From contig JACGWO010000011.1 of the NCBI GenBank assembly GCA_034509735.1, positions 25,776,979 to 25,840,978 of the forward strand: a stretch of 64,000 bases of DNA. The letters run 5' to 3'. The notes beneath the pieces are model-generated. The model made no database searches. It worked only from the letters and a program-made list of their open reading frames with translations, and was not told the DNA's origin. Shown piece by piece: positions 13,223 through 24,609 of this stretch. Numbering within the stretch: position 1 is the first letter of the stretch; each line of letters starts with the position of its first letter. The translations under genes and the position numbers were made by a program. The stretch is from Sesamum alatum. Lineage: Eukaryota; Streptophyta; Magnoliopsida; Lamiales; Pedaliaceae.

Positions 13223-13310
13223 ATCACATCTCAACAGAATATGCTCTTCATCTTCCCGACTATAGCCACAAACCGGGCAAACATCCTCCAATATATTAAA
13301 ATTAATATAC
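13190..13310 (-). pseudogene. LINE zf-RVT fragment
   Basis: On the minus strand the segment reads CPVCGYSREDEEHILLRCDC. This matches the cysteine/histidine pattern of the zinc-binding domain (zf-RVT) that follows the reverse transcriptase in plant LINE ORF2. Nothing else of a LINE is clear here, so this is an isolated remnant cut by the LTR end at 13222. Confidence 0.55.
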
Positions 13311-13349
13311 AAAAAAAGTTCAAACAAGTAAACAAAAATAAATATAAAT

Positions 13350-13610
13350 TTTTTTGGGGCCAACACGGGCATCGTCGTCGCCTCCAATCTAGCGACGGAG
13401 GTCGCCCAACTTTCGTCACCTTTGCCCTTGAAAATTTGTCGTCGCCTCATTTCTTGGGGCGAGGTCGATGGCCGTTGCCCCCTTCCTCTGTGGCATCAAC
13501 GGGAGGTAAGTCAGCGGGGGATGTGGCGGCGAGCGCACGGTATGGTGGTGGCAGCGGGGGCGAATTTGCGCTCGCCTGCTTGGTGTCGAAGATGAGAACA
13601 TAGGGTGAAG
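13350..13610. other. GC-rich island of unknown origin
   Basis: This 260-bp stretch is strikingly GC-rich compared with its surroundings and is open in frames on both strands (up to about 129 codons). The translations are Pro/Arg- or Gly/Ser-rich and match no domain I recognise. It could be a captured first exon or a piece of an older element. No function is claimed. Confidence 0.35.
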
Positions 13611-14930
13611 AAGAAGAGAGGTTGAAGAAGAAGAAATGGGAAAAGAAAAAAATAAAAATACAAAATGAATAGGATTAGATTTAAATTTGATGGCTAAAAA
13701 AGTCTTTTACTATAATAAGTTGATAAGAAAATAAATTCACTCTCACTTTGGGCGAGTGGTTGTCACTCTCCGTTATTTATGACGAGGAGGGAGTATTTTG
13801 CAGTGTATTAAATTTCATAGGGTTTTTTTGACTAGTTCTATACCACATGTAAATTTTTAGCAAATTTCGTATTTCACAAGGGGCTAATATGAAATTTACC
13901 CTTTCGTTTCTTTTAGATCATATTGAACCATTTCACAATCATCAACCTTCTGCCTTCAACAACATTTTCTAGATTTTGGGAAGAGGGGTTTCTTCAAACG
14001 GAATCGATAGGGCTTTTATTGTAAGGGTTCTTTTCGCAAGGATAATGAAAGATTTGTTGGTTTTCTCAAACTTCCATGGTGGATTGTACGTCAAAGCTCA
14101 AAAAAAGTTTCAGATTTTGTGATTGAGGAAGAGGGCTAAACGAATGAGGAAGAACTATAGTTTTAGTGAGGTGAATTTTCCCTTTTACTTGGCCAGTTGA
14201 TTTGACTTCAACCGTTTTGCTGAAAAATTATGTTAATGACTTCTTCTCACGTGCACCTCAGGTGACCCAATTTTCTTCCCAAATTAATGACCCAACAACT
14301 TAAACTTAAACGAGGTTTGAAATTTGCCATTAAAAAATTAACGAATTCCCTGTTGTGCCCTGAAATTGGGGGAGTTAGTGGATGTAATGTGGGAATTACG
14401 TATAGTATGGAGATAAAAATTGAAAGCATGTTATCTTATAGAACTAAAATTGTAATTTTACCCGACTCGAATTTCATTGTCAATACGTATTTTCAAAAAA
14501 AAAAATTTCACGTACAAAGTTTGCATGTGAGGCTAAAGTGTTAAAATAAATATCAAATAATTCTTCTCTTTAATAGCTTAAATTTTTAGATGGGGTGTTT
14601 AAAAATGACGTTGATTGAGCCCAGTAATTCAGAAATTCCATCCAATGTCCTAGATATGAAACAAGCCGTCACCATCATCGGCCCGGGAAGAACATGTGAA
14701 GATCATGTGGATTGTGGACACAATACTATTCATTAATCCTTTCACCTTTTCGACAGCTTTTTGTTTCCACAAACGGCAGATAGCAACAGCTAACCTCCCC
14801 AATGCATTGGGGGGGTCCCATGATCGGTTATAATTGGATTACCAATTGGAATTCACACCGCATTTTTTATTTCATTTTACAAATCCATGTTATGTGTATA
14901 AACTTATTTATTAGATAAAATTAGGAAAAA
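13611..14930. other. Intergenic DNA with element remnants
   Basis: No gene is supported. Near 13800-13910 a sequence with 'cacaaggggctaatatgaaatttaccct' resembles one end of the Mutator-like family seen at 47677 and 24548, but I could not find its partner end. The remainder is AT-rich. Confidence 0.4.
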
Positions 14931-15212
14931 TTATAATTTTCATCCTATAACTTAGGGGGTGATAATTTTGGTTCTATACGAATTGATTTTCACAATTTAG
15001 TTATGTAACTTCTAAAATTTGGCAATTTTGATCCCATATCACCGGAAAGTCCCAATGTCAAGGTCATGTGCCTGGCACATGCATTTTTTCGGCCAAAAAG
15101 GACCAAAATTGCAAAATTTTTAAAGTTACAGGACTAAATTGCGAAAGTCAATTCGTGCAAGCCAAAATTGCCAAAATTTACAGGATGAAAATTTGCAATT
15201 TTTCTATTTTTT
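14931..15212. repeat. Palindromic (foldback) repeat, left flank of tandem array
   Basis: The two halves pair. The left arm has 'TTTTCATCCTATAACTTAGG' and 'TTTGGCAATTTTGATCC'. The right arm, read in reverse complement, has 'TTTTCATCCTGTAAATTTTGG' and 'TTGCAATTTTGGTCC'. The centre holds CACCGGAAAG...GTGCCTGGCACATGC. A near-identical copy lies at 15911-16200. No coding sequence is present. Confidence 0.75.
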
Positions 15213-15905
15213 AGTTCATTTGTTCAGTATTGCCCTCGATACACCCTATGCTAAGAACACATCTGCAGGGTCTGAAAATTATTTTTTTAGGGCTCTAAAT
15301 TTTTGAATTATATATAGATTTTATTAATTTATTTTCTCTAAGGGTAAAAAATAGGTGAATTTTTAGTAAAAAATTATATTTTTATAGTTTACTTGTTCAA
15401 TGCTATCATCGCCAAGCCCTTGTTGGGGGCATGTTAAATTGTGAAGCTTGAAAAATATATTTTGAAGGCTCTAATTTTATAATTAAAAGGCGTTGTTCAT
15501 TTATATTTTCTATGAGTAAAAGATAATGGAATTTTCAACAAAAAATATGAGTTTTTGTAGTCTGTTTGTTCAGCACTTCCTAGAACACACCCAATGTTGG
15601 CGGCATGTTAATTTGCAATACTTGAAAATTTAAAATTATTATGAATCTAATTTTTTGAAGTATGGACTTTATTCATTTATTTTCTCTAAGAAGAGTAAAA
15701 AATAAGTGATTTTTTTAATATAAATAACACTTTTATTAGTCTATGTTCAATACAACCCTCACTAAGCTACGGGCATGTTGATTTATAAAACTTGAAAAAT
15801 ATATTTTTAACAATTTAATTTTTAATTGCAGACATTATTATTAATTTATTTTCTTTATGAGGAGTAAACAAAGTTGAATTTTCAGCAAATTAAACAATAT
15901 GATCT
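15212..15905. repeat. Tandem array, four copies of a ~173-bp unit
   Basis: Diverged copies begin at about 15212, 15385, 15558 and 15737 with 'tagt..(a)tttgttca', followed in each by a GGCATGTTAATTTG-like block and a TTTATTTTCTCTAAG-like block. Spacings are about 173, 173 and 179 bp, and the last copy runs to about 15905. The array is AT-rich, non-coding, and bounded on both sides by copies of the same palindromic repeat. Confidence 0.75.
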
Positions 15906-15910
15906 TTTTG

Positions 15911-16200
15911 GGGGAAAAATTGCAACTTACATCCTGTAACTTAGGGAAGTGACAGTTTTGGTCTTGTATGAATTGATTTTCATAATTTAGTCATGTAACT
16001 TCTAAAATTTGGCAATTTTGGTCCCATATCACCGGAAAACTCCCATTGTCAAGGTCATGTGCCTGCCACATGCATTTTTTCGGTCAAAAAGGACCAAAAA
16101 ATTTTTAAGTTACAGGACTAAATCACGAAAATCACTTCGTATAAGACTAAATTGCCGCCCCCACTAAGTTACAGGATAAAAATTAAAATTTTCTCATAAA
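15911..16200. repeat. Palindromic (foldback) repeat, right flank of tandem array
   Basis: This is a second copy of the 14931-15212 repeat in the same orientation, with the same CACCGGAAAA centre and the same block 'ttctaaaatttggcaatttt'. Some right-arm sequence has been lost (around 16100-16170). Confidence 0.72.
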
Positions 16201-16499
16201 ATTAATAACATAATTTTTATACACATACATAATGTGTATAAGTGAAATAAAATATAAGATGCAACAGAAGTTGAAATAGAAAATCCAATCCACGTGGTTG
16301 GAAGACTTATGATATGTGTATATGTCTTGCAGTATGCGTATGTAACTGCAAGGTTGGTCCGTCTGGTTTCATATATATAAAATTATGCTTGCGCGAAGCA
16401 TCTAATATCATGTATAAGCTATTGTTTATTAATTTCGAATTAGATTTTCTGTTCCAAATTCTTCATCTTTATTTTATTTAATAATATATCATATATATA

Positions 16500-16822
16500 G
16501 CTTAAATATATTTTTGATCCTGTAATTTAGGTTATTTGACATTTTTATCATTCGACTTTATAAAATAGCACTTTCATCCTACATCCTTTTAATTTTTGCT
16601 ATATCAATCCTTTTTTTTGCCTAGAGTTCATGATTCTTCTTGCTAGCAAAATGCATGTGCATCTCACGTAGCCTTTTTAAATTGTAGTTAAACTCCTGGT
16701 AAAATCAATGACCGAAATTGTAAAACTTAAAAATATATAACACCAAAATGCTACCCTAGAAAGTTGAAGGATAAAAACATCAAATAATCTAAATTATATG
16801 ACCAAAAACGTATTTAACCTTA
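16500..16822. repeat. Palindromic repeat, related family
   Basis: The left end GCTTAAATATATTTTTGATCC pairs with the right end TTTTTGGTCATATAATTTAG (reverse complement). The centre contains AGCAAAATGCATGTGCATC. It is another member of the 'rest-of-colour GTCCT' palindrome class, diverged from the 14931 copy. Confidence 0.65.
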
Positions 16823-17917
16823 TATATGTGACGTATATAAAAAAAATTTCTCAAATAAAATAAATGACATAATTTTATTTTATGCAACGTTTATATATTA
16901 AATGTAATAAAATATATAATAGATTCCAACTAGAAAATTCAATCCAATTTATTTTTATTTTTCTGGAAAATCAATGCTGCCAAATCCAATATTGTGTCAT
17001 GATCCAATATATTCAATCAAATACAAGATAACTTATTTATGAGATATGTCTCCTGAGCTAATATATATATCATTTTCAATCTTATCATTCGTAATTCCAT
17101 CAAACCTATGCGTGCATGCTTTAAATTATGAAATAATTTAACTATATTTTTTATCTTAAAAAAATAATATATATCAATGTGTCACTAGAGAGTGTAATAG
17201 AATATACACAGCAATGTCCAGAGACCATCAATTGGGATGATTGTGTGGTTCAAAATTGATTCACGTGCATAACTAACACACTCGCCATGTCTTTATCTAA
17301 GCATGATTAAATTTAATACGAGTTGAAACTTTTTGTTTTCTTGACGAATAATTATATTGTTCTTATTATGAATTTGATGTAATTATATGTAAATTCTCTA
17401 TAATTTAAAAAATTATATTTCATACGAAAGAATTTGTCCGTATTTAACATATATATATATATTCATCCGTCAGTCGATATTCATCGATTTTCTTGATATT
17501 ATCAAAAATAACAATAATAAAAATGCATATTTACCCCGATTGGCTTATTACTAATTTATTAAGGGCAAACAAATACTTTCTAATCAAACTACCGTAATAA
17601 GGGTGAATATATACTTCTTCGCATGCATTAGTTTATGAAGATGTATAAGAAAATTTTGGTATTTTTATTTAATTTTTTATATTAATATCAGTAAATTCAA
17701 TAAATTTTGATTAACGAATGAATCATGGAATGGGATAACAGCATAATTATCCTTTTTCTTTAAACTTGTAATAATATAAGGTGAATGCAACGTGTCTTTC
17801 TTTATTCATATCCAACTAGAAACCTCATCAGCAAGCACAAGTGAGAAATATAAAACAGGACAGAACATCATCATGCGTGCATGGCCCTACATCAAACTCG
17901 TCATAATTAATACATTC
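16823..17917. other. AT-rich intergenic DNA downstream of the carboxylesterase
   Basis: No gene is seen. A fragment of the 9-bp-TSD palindromic family (as at 42528) lies at about 17520-17730, recognisable by the 'tttaccccgattggcttattact' and 'tattaatatcagtaaattcaataaattttgatt' blocks. The last 100 bp probably holds the 3' UTR of the minus-strand gene. Confidence 0.45.
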
Positions 17918-19024
17918 TCAGTAGGAAGAATGAAGCTGAGACTGAGAGATATCCTCTGAGTTCAGATTTGCATACACATCATTCACGAACCACTTCATAT
18001 CATCGTACAGTTGCTGCGCTGCTGTCCGGTCCTGAAGCTCTATCCCATGAAACCCTCCTTGATTGAACCGGTAATACACCGGAACCCTACATGACTGCAA
18101 GAATTGCACCAGCTGAACCGACCTGTCAACTAACGGGTCTCCGAAATCACCCTTTATATACACTTTCGGCAACCGGAAGACCCGACCCAGATACGTCCCA
18201 CCCGAAATCGGGTTGCAGAACTCGTGATCCCGGTTCAGGTTCTTGGGTAATGCCAGGCTCCATAACACATCGTTGACATACAGAGCGACGTACGGGTCAT
18301 CCTTGAGCCGGATCTCGGACTGCGTTCTCTTCAGCCCGCCAAAATACGCCTGATTCAGAAGCAACCCTTTGATTTTCAAGGGCCGGATATCAAAATCCAG
18401 AGCTCGCAGCGCCGCGTGGTAGACTATGTTGGCGCCGGCGCTGCTTCCCAGCAAGAAAACCCTGGAGAAATCAGCGTACTCCATCCAGGGATCACGGCCG
18501 CCGATCCCCAGGGCCTGGTTCTTGGCCCAGAAGATGGCGTTGAGGGCGTCGTCGTAGGCCGCGGGGAGGCGGTTCTCGGGGGCGAGGCGGTACTCGACGG
18601 AGGCGACGACGGCGGGGAACTGGGAGGCGATGTCGTTGCAGAAGTTGTGGAAGATGACGGTGGAGGCGCTGAAGAGGACGAAGTCGCCGCCGTGGAGGTA
18701 GATGATGAGGGGGAGTTTCTGGTTCTTGGGCGGGGTGACGGGTATGTAGAGGCGGATGTAGGCTTTGCTGTACGGGCTGAGGTAGATGTCCTGGGAAAGG
18801 GCAATCGGGGCGGGTTTGGAGTCTGCATACGGGGTCGGGTCGACCATGGGAATTTGGATAGTCCGGTTTAAGGTTCCATCCGGGTTCCATGCAATTCCTA
18901 GGACCTTAAAGGCTTCTTGCCAAGTGTGTTGTGCCCTAATTGTTTGGGATGAGAGGGAAATACAGAAAAAGAAGAGGGCAAAAGTGGAAAATGTTGCTGC
19001 TGAAATTTTGTGTTGATCCATCAT
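17918..19024 (-). CDS. Carboxylesterase, plant CXE (alpha/beta hydrolase fold 3) family
   Basis: This is a single-exon gene for 368 aa, of the family that includes GID1 receptors and CXE esterases; it likely hydrolyses small ester substrates. The oxyanion-hole motif is HGGDF (residues 111-115). The nucleophile Ser195 lies in GSSAG, followed by ANIVYH. The catalytic Asp is in GDPLVD (about 296) and the His in GGFHG (326). I chose the first ATG, at 19024; an in-frame extension upstream to 19075 has no ATG. A TATA-like ctatataaaa at 19096-19105 gives a short leader consistent with this start. Unusually for this mostly cytosolic family, residues 12-31 form a hydrophobic segment ending SQTIRA, a likely signal peptide. 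GC content is high mid-gene. All catalytic residues are present, so it looks active. It resembles CXE8/CXE9-type members, but the subfamily is not certain. Confidence 0.9.
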   Translation of the reverse strand: MMDQHKISAATFSTFALFFFCISLSSQTIRAQHTWQEAFKVLGIAWNPDGTLNRTIQIPMVDPTPYADSKPAPIALSQDIYLSPYSKAYIRLYIPVTPPKNQKLPLIIYLHGGDFVLFSASTVIFHNFCNDIASQFPAVVASVEYRLAPENRLPAAYDDALNAIFWAKNQALGIGGRDPWMEYADFSRVFLLGSSAGANIVYHAALRALDFDIRPLKIKGLLLNQAYFGGLKRTQSEIRLKDDPYVALYVNDVLWSLALPKNLNRDHEFCNPISGGTYLGRVFRLPKVYIKGDFGDPLVDRSVQLVQFLQSCRVPVYYRFNQGGFHGIELQDRTAAQQLYDDMKWFVNDVYANLNSEDISQSQLHSSY

Positions 19025-19095
19025 ATGTTGGAAGGAAGGAAGGAAGGAGGAGGAGAAAGTGATGAGGTCTTTCAAAATAGTGCCCTTTGAGGGAT

Positions 19096-19105
19096 TTTAT
19101 ATAGA
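19096..19105 (-). promoter_or_regulatory. TATA box of the carboxylesterase gene
   Basis: The minus strand reads ctatataaaa about 72 bp upstream of the ATG at 19024, which places transcription start near 19070 and leaves a leader of about 45 nt. Confidence 0.6.
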
Positions 19106-19164
19106 GCAAAGGAATTTACTAGTAGTACTATATGCAACAAGGTATTATATTTATTTATTTAATT

Positions 19165-19421
19165 ATTAGTGATGCACGTACATTCGATGTGTGTAAAAAT
19201 ATTTAAAAATTATAAAAGAATAATATTTTTATTCATAAGGTGGTTATCAATTATGGGATAATGTTGCTTGAAAAACATAAAGTGTCAGCTGAGGAAAGTT
19301 TGAGGGATATTTTAATAAATTTATTAAAAAAAAGTTGAAATAAATTACTATTTTAATCAAATTTTATTGAAGAGAATGAACAAGTGTATGTCAACAGATT
19401 CTCTTTTATAATGGTATAGGT
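19165..19421 (-). mobile_element. Possible small Helitron, degenerate
   Basis: On the minus strand it starts near CTATACCATTATAAAAGAG and ends ACATCGAATGTACGTGCATCAC-TAAT. The 3' part has a short hairpin (ACAT-CGA-ATGT) close to a CTAA-T end. This matches the layout of plant non-autonomous Helitrons, but the terminal TC and CTAG are both mutated. Confidence 0.35.
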
Positions 19422-21089
19422 TTGGGGGGCCATCATGATTCACATGAAGCTAATTTAATTAATATATAATATTTTTATCTGAATTAAGTTTGATTTATCA
19501 AAATTAATTATATTATAAAATTAATTAGATTATATGTTAGTAATATTATTGCTTATGTTTTTCAGAATTGTACATTAATATTATGATAAATTGAACACAT
19601 TTGTTATATAATATATTTACAGTTTGATTAGATTTTATTTGAGTTAAATTTTCATATAACGCACTCCTTTTGAATATTTCATATATATATATATATATGA
19701 TGCTCTTATTTTTTTGTTTATATATTTAAAGGGTTGTGATGATTATAGATAAGGAACTTTAAGTTAATTAATAAAATATTTGAGGGTTTTTCCTTTTTAT
19801 TTTACCATCAATAATAAATATATATATATATATATTTATTATTGATGGATATATATGGTCCATCCCTAGACAAGATAGGGCAAAGGCAATCTAAAGTTAA
19901 TCATTGGGCTTTGTTTGGATATGCTTTCACTCTTTCTCTTTTACCTGAAATATTAATATTTGAAAGACTTTATCATTATCAAGGCATGTTGTATATAATA
20001 TATATTAATTATTAATAATATACATGCATATTCAAATAGTCCATCAATTAAAGGTACATTTATGTCTATTTTCAATCATTACACTAACATACATGTATAT
20101 ACACAAAGTGAGTTGCGATTTAATCGGTGCCCTATTGCATGAGATATTGTTTGTTTTGACTTCATATAAGCCTCATAATTTTGTCCTGAAAATACGTCTT
20201 GCTAGAAAAATAAATCATTGAAGTTTATAAACTACTCAAACTCGTATGTAATCGATGTAAATACTTACATCAGTGTAATAATATATATATATATATATAT
20301 GATGCCCTACAATCAGATAAAGACATAGCTACATAAAGCAAAATAAAAAGAGAAGAAGAAGAACATCAATGCTAGAAATAGTCTCCCTAAAAATAAAAAT
20401 TAAACATAAACAATTTTCAATTCATTTCTCAATATTTCATTTAATACTTTTCACTCGATCCTTCCAAAAATTTATAACCAAACAGATCAGCCAGCACTTT
20501 CCACCATCAACCCGAGGCCCACTATTTTTCAAAGTACATATTTCTTTTTCTTTATCTTTTTTAATATAAAATAAATTATAATGAGTTCACCTGAAATTTG
20601 ACTTATATATGAATATTCTTTCGTAATTTAAAAAATTATTAATATCCCTCTGATATTTGATGAATTGAAATTATGTAATTTTTGAATGAGGCCTAGAACG
20701 TCGATTTTACTCTTGTACTTTTTCTTTTCTTTTTTTCAGAAAAAATGGAAAATTGTAAGAAAAATCAGATATGGTGGATGAAAAATTATAAAAATATTAT
20801 TCACTTAGTTCATAAAAAAAATTTAGAAAATTTTTAAAAATAAATAAAATTATATTAAGTAAGACAAATATTAATTATAATAAATTAATAGCATCAAATG
20901 AGATAAATAACCACATATCTGATGACTCAAACTGATCATAACATCAAACTTATTCGTGGAATTCCAATTAATTGGTGGTTGATTTCATCTTTTCAAAAGT
21001 ACATTAAAACGCTATTAATTAGGATCAAAATTAGGTAGGGTTGTCTGCCATGCATCCTAGACTTATATATATCATAATTAAATAAGTTA
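19422..21089. other. AT-rich intergenic DNA with AT microsatellites
   Basis: There is no supported gene. (TA)n tracts occur at about 19681-19700, 19818-19836 and 20280-20301. The phrase 'ggtccatccctagacaa' near 19857 recurs near 22381, suggesting an old duplication. A 20845-20960 segment resembles 7968-8090. Confidence 0.5.
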
Positions 21090-21400
21090 GGATTGAATGT
21101 AGTTTTTGTCTGTCTTTTTATTTTATTTTATTATTTTAGTCCTTTGTTTTTTAGGATAGCAAATAGATTTTATAACTTTTTAATTTTTCGTAATTTTGGT
21201 CCTTCAGTCGACAGAGTTTGCAGATGTCGCTAGAAAAGCATGTGCTTCCTTTTCTTTAAATTGTTGCTTTTTTGTTTCCATTTGTCAATTTAATGAACCA
21301 AAAATTGCAAAATTAGAAATTACAGGACTTATTTGCTATCCTAAAAAGATAAAGGACTAAAACATCAAATACAAAAGATACAGAACAAAAATGGACTTCA
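21090..21400. repeat. Palindromic repeat, 'GTCCTTTG' family
   Basis: The left arm 'TTTTAGTCCTTTGTTTTTTAGGATAGCAAATAGATTTTATAAC' type sequence pairs with the right arm 'TTACAGGACTTATTTGCTATCC...AAAGGACTAAAACATC'. The centre has CGCTAGAAAAGCATGTGC. A partial second right arm lies at about 21500-21610. Confidence 0.65.
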
Positions 21401-21610
21401 ATGCCGGTAGAAATTAACCGATGGGAACAAATGTCCCAAATTCTAATATGCACGTGCGGTGCTCATGCCATTTGACAACAAGATTTGCAACTCCGACGAT
21501 TGAAGAATTAAAATTGTGAAAAATTAAAAAATTACAAGACCTATCCACTATTCTCGAAAGATAAAAGACTAAAATTCTAAAATACGAAAAATATAGTAAA
21601 AATTATCATT

Positions 21611-22499
21611 TAAGGCAAATACATTATATTATCCACGATTGATTAATATTTCCAAATAATCAAACTATTGAGTGTGCATATGGCAAGTAAGGAGATGGTC
21701 GATCCAGTTATACGTAGGAAGTTCTATCCCATCATAATTATTTCTTTTTTGCAAATTAAATTAATTATGGGGTAGACTATATAATTAATTAATTAATTTC
21801 CACCTCCACGTGATGAAATTATGTATATTAACAGTAGAGCGAAAGGACAAATTACCCACACCACTCATGATGTTTCTTAAGTATTTTGAGAGAAAGAGAA
21901 TTTAATAGTTGGTGGTGTCTTTATCAAATCAACTAATAATTTGATGTTAAAAAATAATACTCAAGATATTTATAGTGGAGTAATTGGGAGTGTGTGGTAA
22001 GATATATATATATATATATATATATAAAAGAAATTATTTTTATACCTTTATAGATAATCTAATATTAACAGTATATCCATCAACAGTCAAACAAACGATA
22101 AGAAATTTAAATTTTGGTCACGGCTAATTAATATTCGCCATGATTTAATTCGTGGCCAAAATATTTGTCATAATTTTTAGTTATAGCTAAAGTTTTAGCA
22201 TCGCTTAAATAAACAATAACTGATAGTTGTTATGCAGTCCTGATTAATTATTATTCACAGCAGTATTTTAGTTTTAAATATAATAATTAACTGAAACAAC
22301 AAGACACAAAGAAAACTCCATATGACAGAGCATCAAATTTCTGTAATTTCTTGTTAAATAGATATACATGCATGTGGATGTGGTCCATCTCTAGACAAAG
22401 TAGTTCAGTTTGTCATTTATATAATTATTCACAAGTTGTACGTTAAGTATAATTAATAATTCAGACTTTGTTAGTATCCATCTTTGGCTAAAAACTAAT
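21611..22499. other. AT-rich intergenic DNA
   Basis: No gene is seen. A TA microsatellite spans about 22000-22026. The segment 22110-22270 has repeated 'cacggctaatta', 'cgtggccaaaat' and 'tagctaaag' phrases, like the inside of the CACTA mini-element at 45622; it may be a remnant of that family. Confidence 0.4.
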
Positions 22500-22839
22500 G
22501 GGTAAATTATGGTCACCTCTGATATAATTTGATATAGTCATAAATATTTTTTCGTTCTTTAAATAGCACTTTTAAATTATATATTATAATTTTATATGTA
22601 TATTTATGGACAAATGTCATATACATGAATTATTTACCACCCTCAAATGCTTTTACATTTTTTCAAATATTTTTTTTTTCAAAAAATAAAAATTTAGCAA
22701 GTGTAAAGTAATAATTTTGACCTCACCGTTTAGGTGTTATATAATTATTTTTTATTTGAGGGGTATTCATAATTTCATAAATTACAAGGGGGTATTCATA
22801 ATTATGTCAAATTTTAGGAGAGGCCGTTGTGATTTATCC
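22500..22839. repeat. Palindromic repeat, 'GGTAAATTATGGTCACCTC' family
   Basis: The left end GGGTAAATTATGGTCACCTC pairs with the right end, which reads GAGAGGCCGTTGTGATTTATCC. Internal arms also pair. A relative is nested at 52091-52528. No coding sequence is present. Confidence 0.65.
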
Positions 22840-24069
22840 AAGAATAGTTTTTACACCCCAAGATATTATTAAATGTATTCCTCTCCTCCAAACAAAAGGG
22901 AATTAATAATCCTCCCAAAAATTTAAATTATATATAATGATAGAGTTATATTTTTGTACTATATTATATTGTTATATATATACCTAATCACAATTCAAAT
23001 CTACTCTAATATATATAATTAATGGAATTATCAAACTAGGTGAAATCCGAAACATCGATCATCAAGATATATGAAAATATAAAATGTATCAGGCTAATTA
23101 AGTCTATATTAATGCTTCAATTTCATCATATACTTTATACGATATTCTTAATTTTACATAGAGTATTAAAATTTTGTTTTAAATAAAAATCTTAAGTATT
23201 CTTTTATTAATGAAAATAAAATTGTTAACTTGATTGAAATTTAATTTTTCATAATGAATTTTATTTATAATTAGAGTATTGGTTAAAAGTCATGTTTGTA
23301 GTAAAATACGTACTATAAGAGTAATTTAAAAAAGCACGTGTGAAACCACAATTTTTTATAGACAAATTAATGTTTGTTAAATATAAGTATGAGAATGAGA
23401 CAAACAAAAAGTTGGTCGCGTATTAATTAAATAATAAAGTAGGTAGAAAGAGTTGTTTAGTAATTAATATTGTCGCAGTTTATTATATTTTTTTAATGTA
23501 AATAATATCCTTACTATGGATTTGGATTATTGTTATTGTAAGTGGTTCTCGTGAGCATATAAAAAAGTGTGAGATGAAGAGAAAAAGAAATTTATTAAAA
23601 GAAATAATTATGGTGTGAGGGGAGAAGAAAAAAAGAAATCTGTGAGAAGAAAGAATCGTGAGGTGAGCTGAGAGAAAAAATAAATAAATTATTATTGTGA
23701 GTTTATTAAAAATATAAAAGTTTGTGAGCAAACAAACATGGAGTAGTTGCGGGTTGAAAGGGAAAAATAAGTGTACTTGTGAGATTATTAAAAAGTAATT
23801 AACGAAATTACTATTCTGGCCAAAATTTTAAAGGCAAGAAATAAATTAAAGAATAAATTTAACTATTTAAAAATTAGTATGGCAAAAAAATTTCTTTTAA
23901 TAGTATAGATAGATATTTAAGTTTTAAACTTCTATTTTAATACATACATATATTTGTAAAATATTTTAATATAATGACATACTAAATATATATATATATA
24001 CTTATAAGCAATAATATTAATTTATTTTTTAAAAAATATGTCAATTACTTAAAAAATAATAATCGAGTG
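22840..24069. other. AT-rich intergenic DNA with one Helitron-like end
   Basis: No gene is supported. On the minus strand at 23909 the sequence A|TCTATACTATTAAAAGAA is the typical start of a plant non-autonomous Helitron, but I could not locate its 3' hairpin/CTAG end. Purine-rich segments with repeated 'gtgag...aataaatta' phrases occupy 23530-23720. Confidence 0.35.
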
Positions 24070-24609
24070 TTGCGCATTAGACCCACAAGGATCCAAAGTC
24101 GGATAAGTGCTACTGATTTTATATAGACCCATTGCTTGTTGCGATGCTCTATAAAATAATTTATAAAGTGTTAGTGCTTCGAATGAAGCCTATTATGGTT
24201 GATTGTGCACAAAAATGCGTTTATTTCAAGAAAGAGGATTACTGATAATGTTTTGTTGGGTTAGGAATTGTTACAAAGGTACATTGTGCAACGACAGATA
24301 TTAGAAAGGCTTATGATACAGTAGAATGGGGTGTTCTATTTGAGGCTTTGAGGGTATTTGGATTTTTGGATAAATTTGTGTAGTGGATTTTTGATTGTGC
24401 AACGACTATCTGGTACTCGATATTGTTGAATGAATAGTTATACGAATTTTCTCTGGGGGCACGAGGGTTGAGGCAAGGGGGGGCCTATTTCCACTTATCT
24501 GTTAGTCCTTGTCCTGGAGATTATCCTACATGCCATAGTTAAAAAACAACTAAAATTCAATTTACCCTTTTGTGTTTTTTGAAAAAGCTGAAATCCCCCT
24601 GTGTTTCAA

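Noticed and set aside
13214..13603. 129-codon open frame on the plus strand
   Set aside because: It crosses the end of an LTR and a LINE zf-RVT relic that reads on the other strand, then a low-complexity GC island; not a believable gene.
18416..18890. Long open frames on both strands within the carboxylesterase gene
   Set aside because: They are low-complexity shadows (Pro/Ser/Thr- or Gly/Glu-rich) caused by the GC-rich coding strand; the real product has all catalytic motifs.
22000..22026. TA repeats as target duplications or origins
   Set aside because: Simple AT microsatellites are common across the window and mark nothing by themselves.
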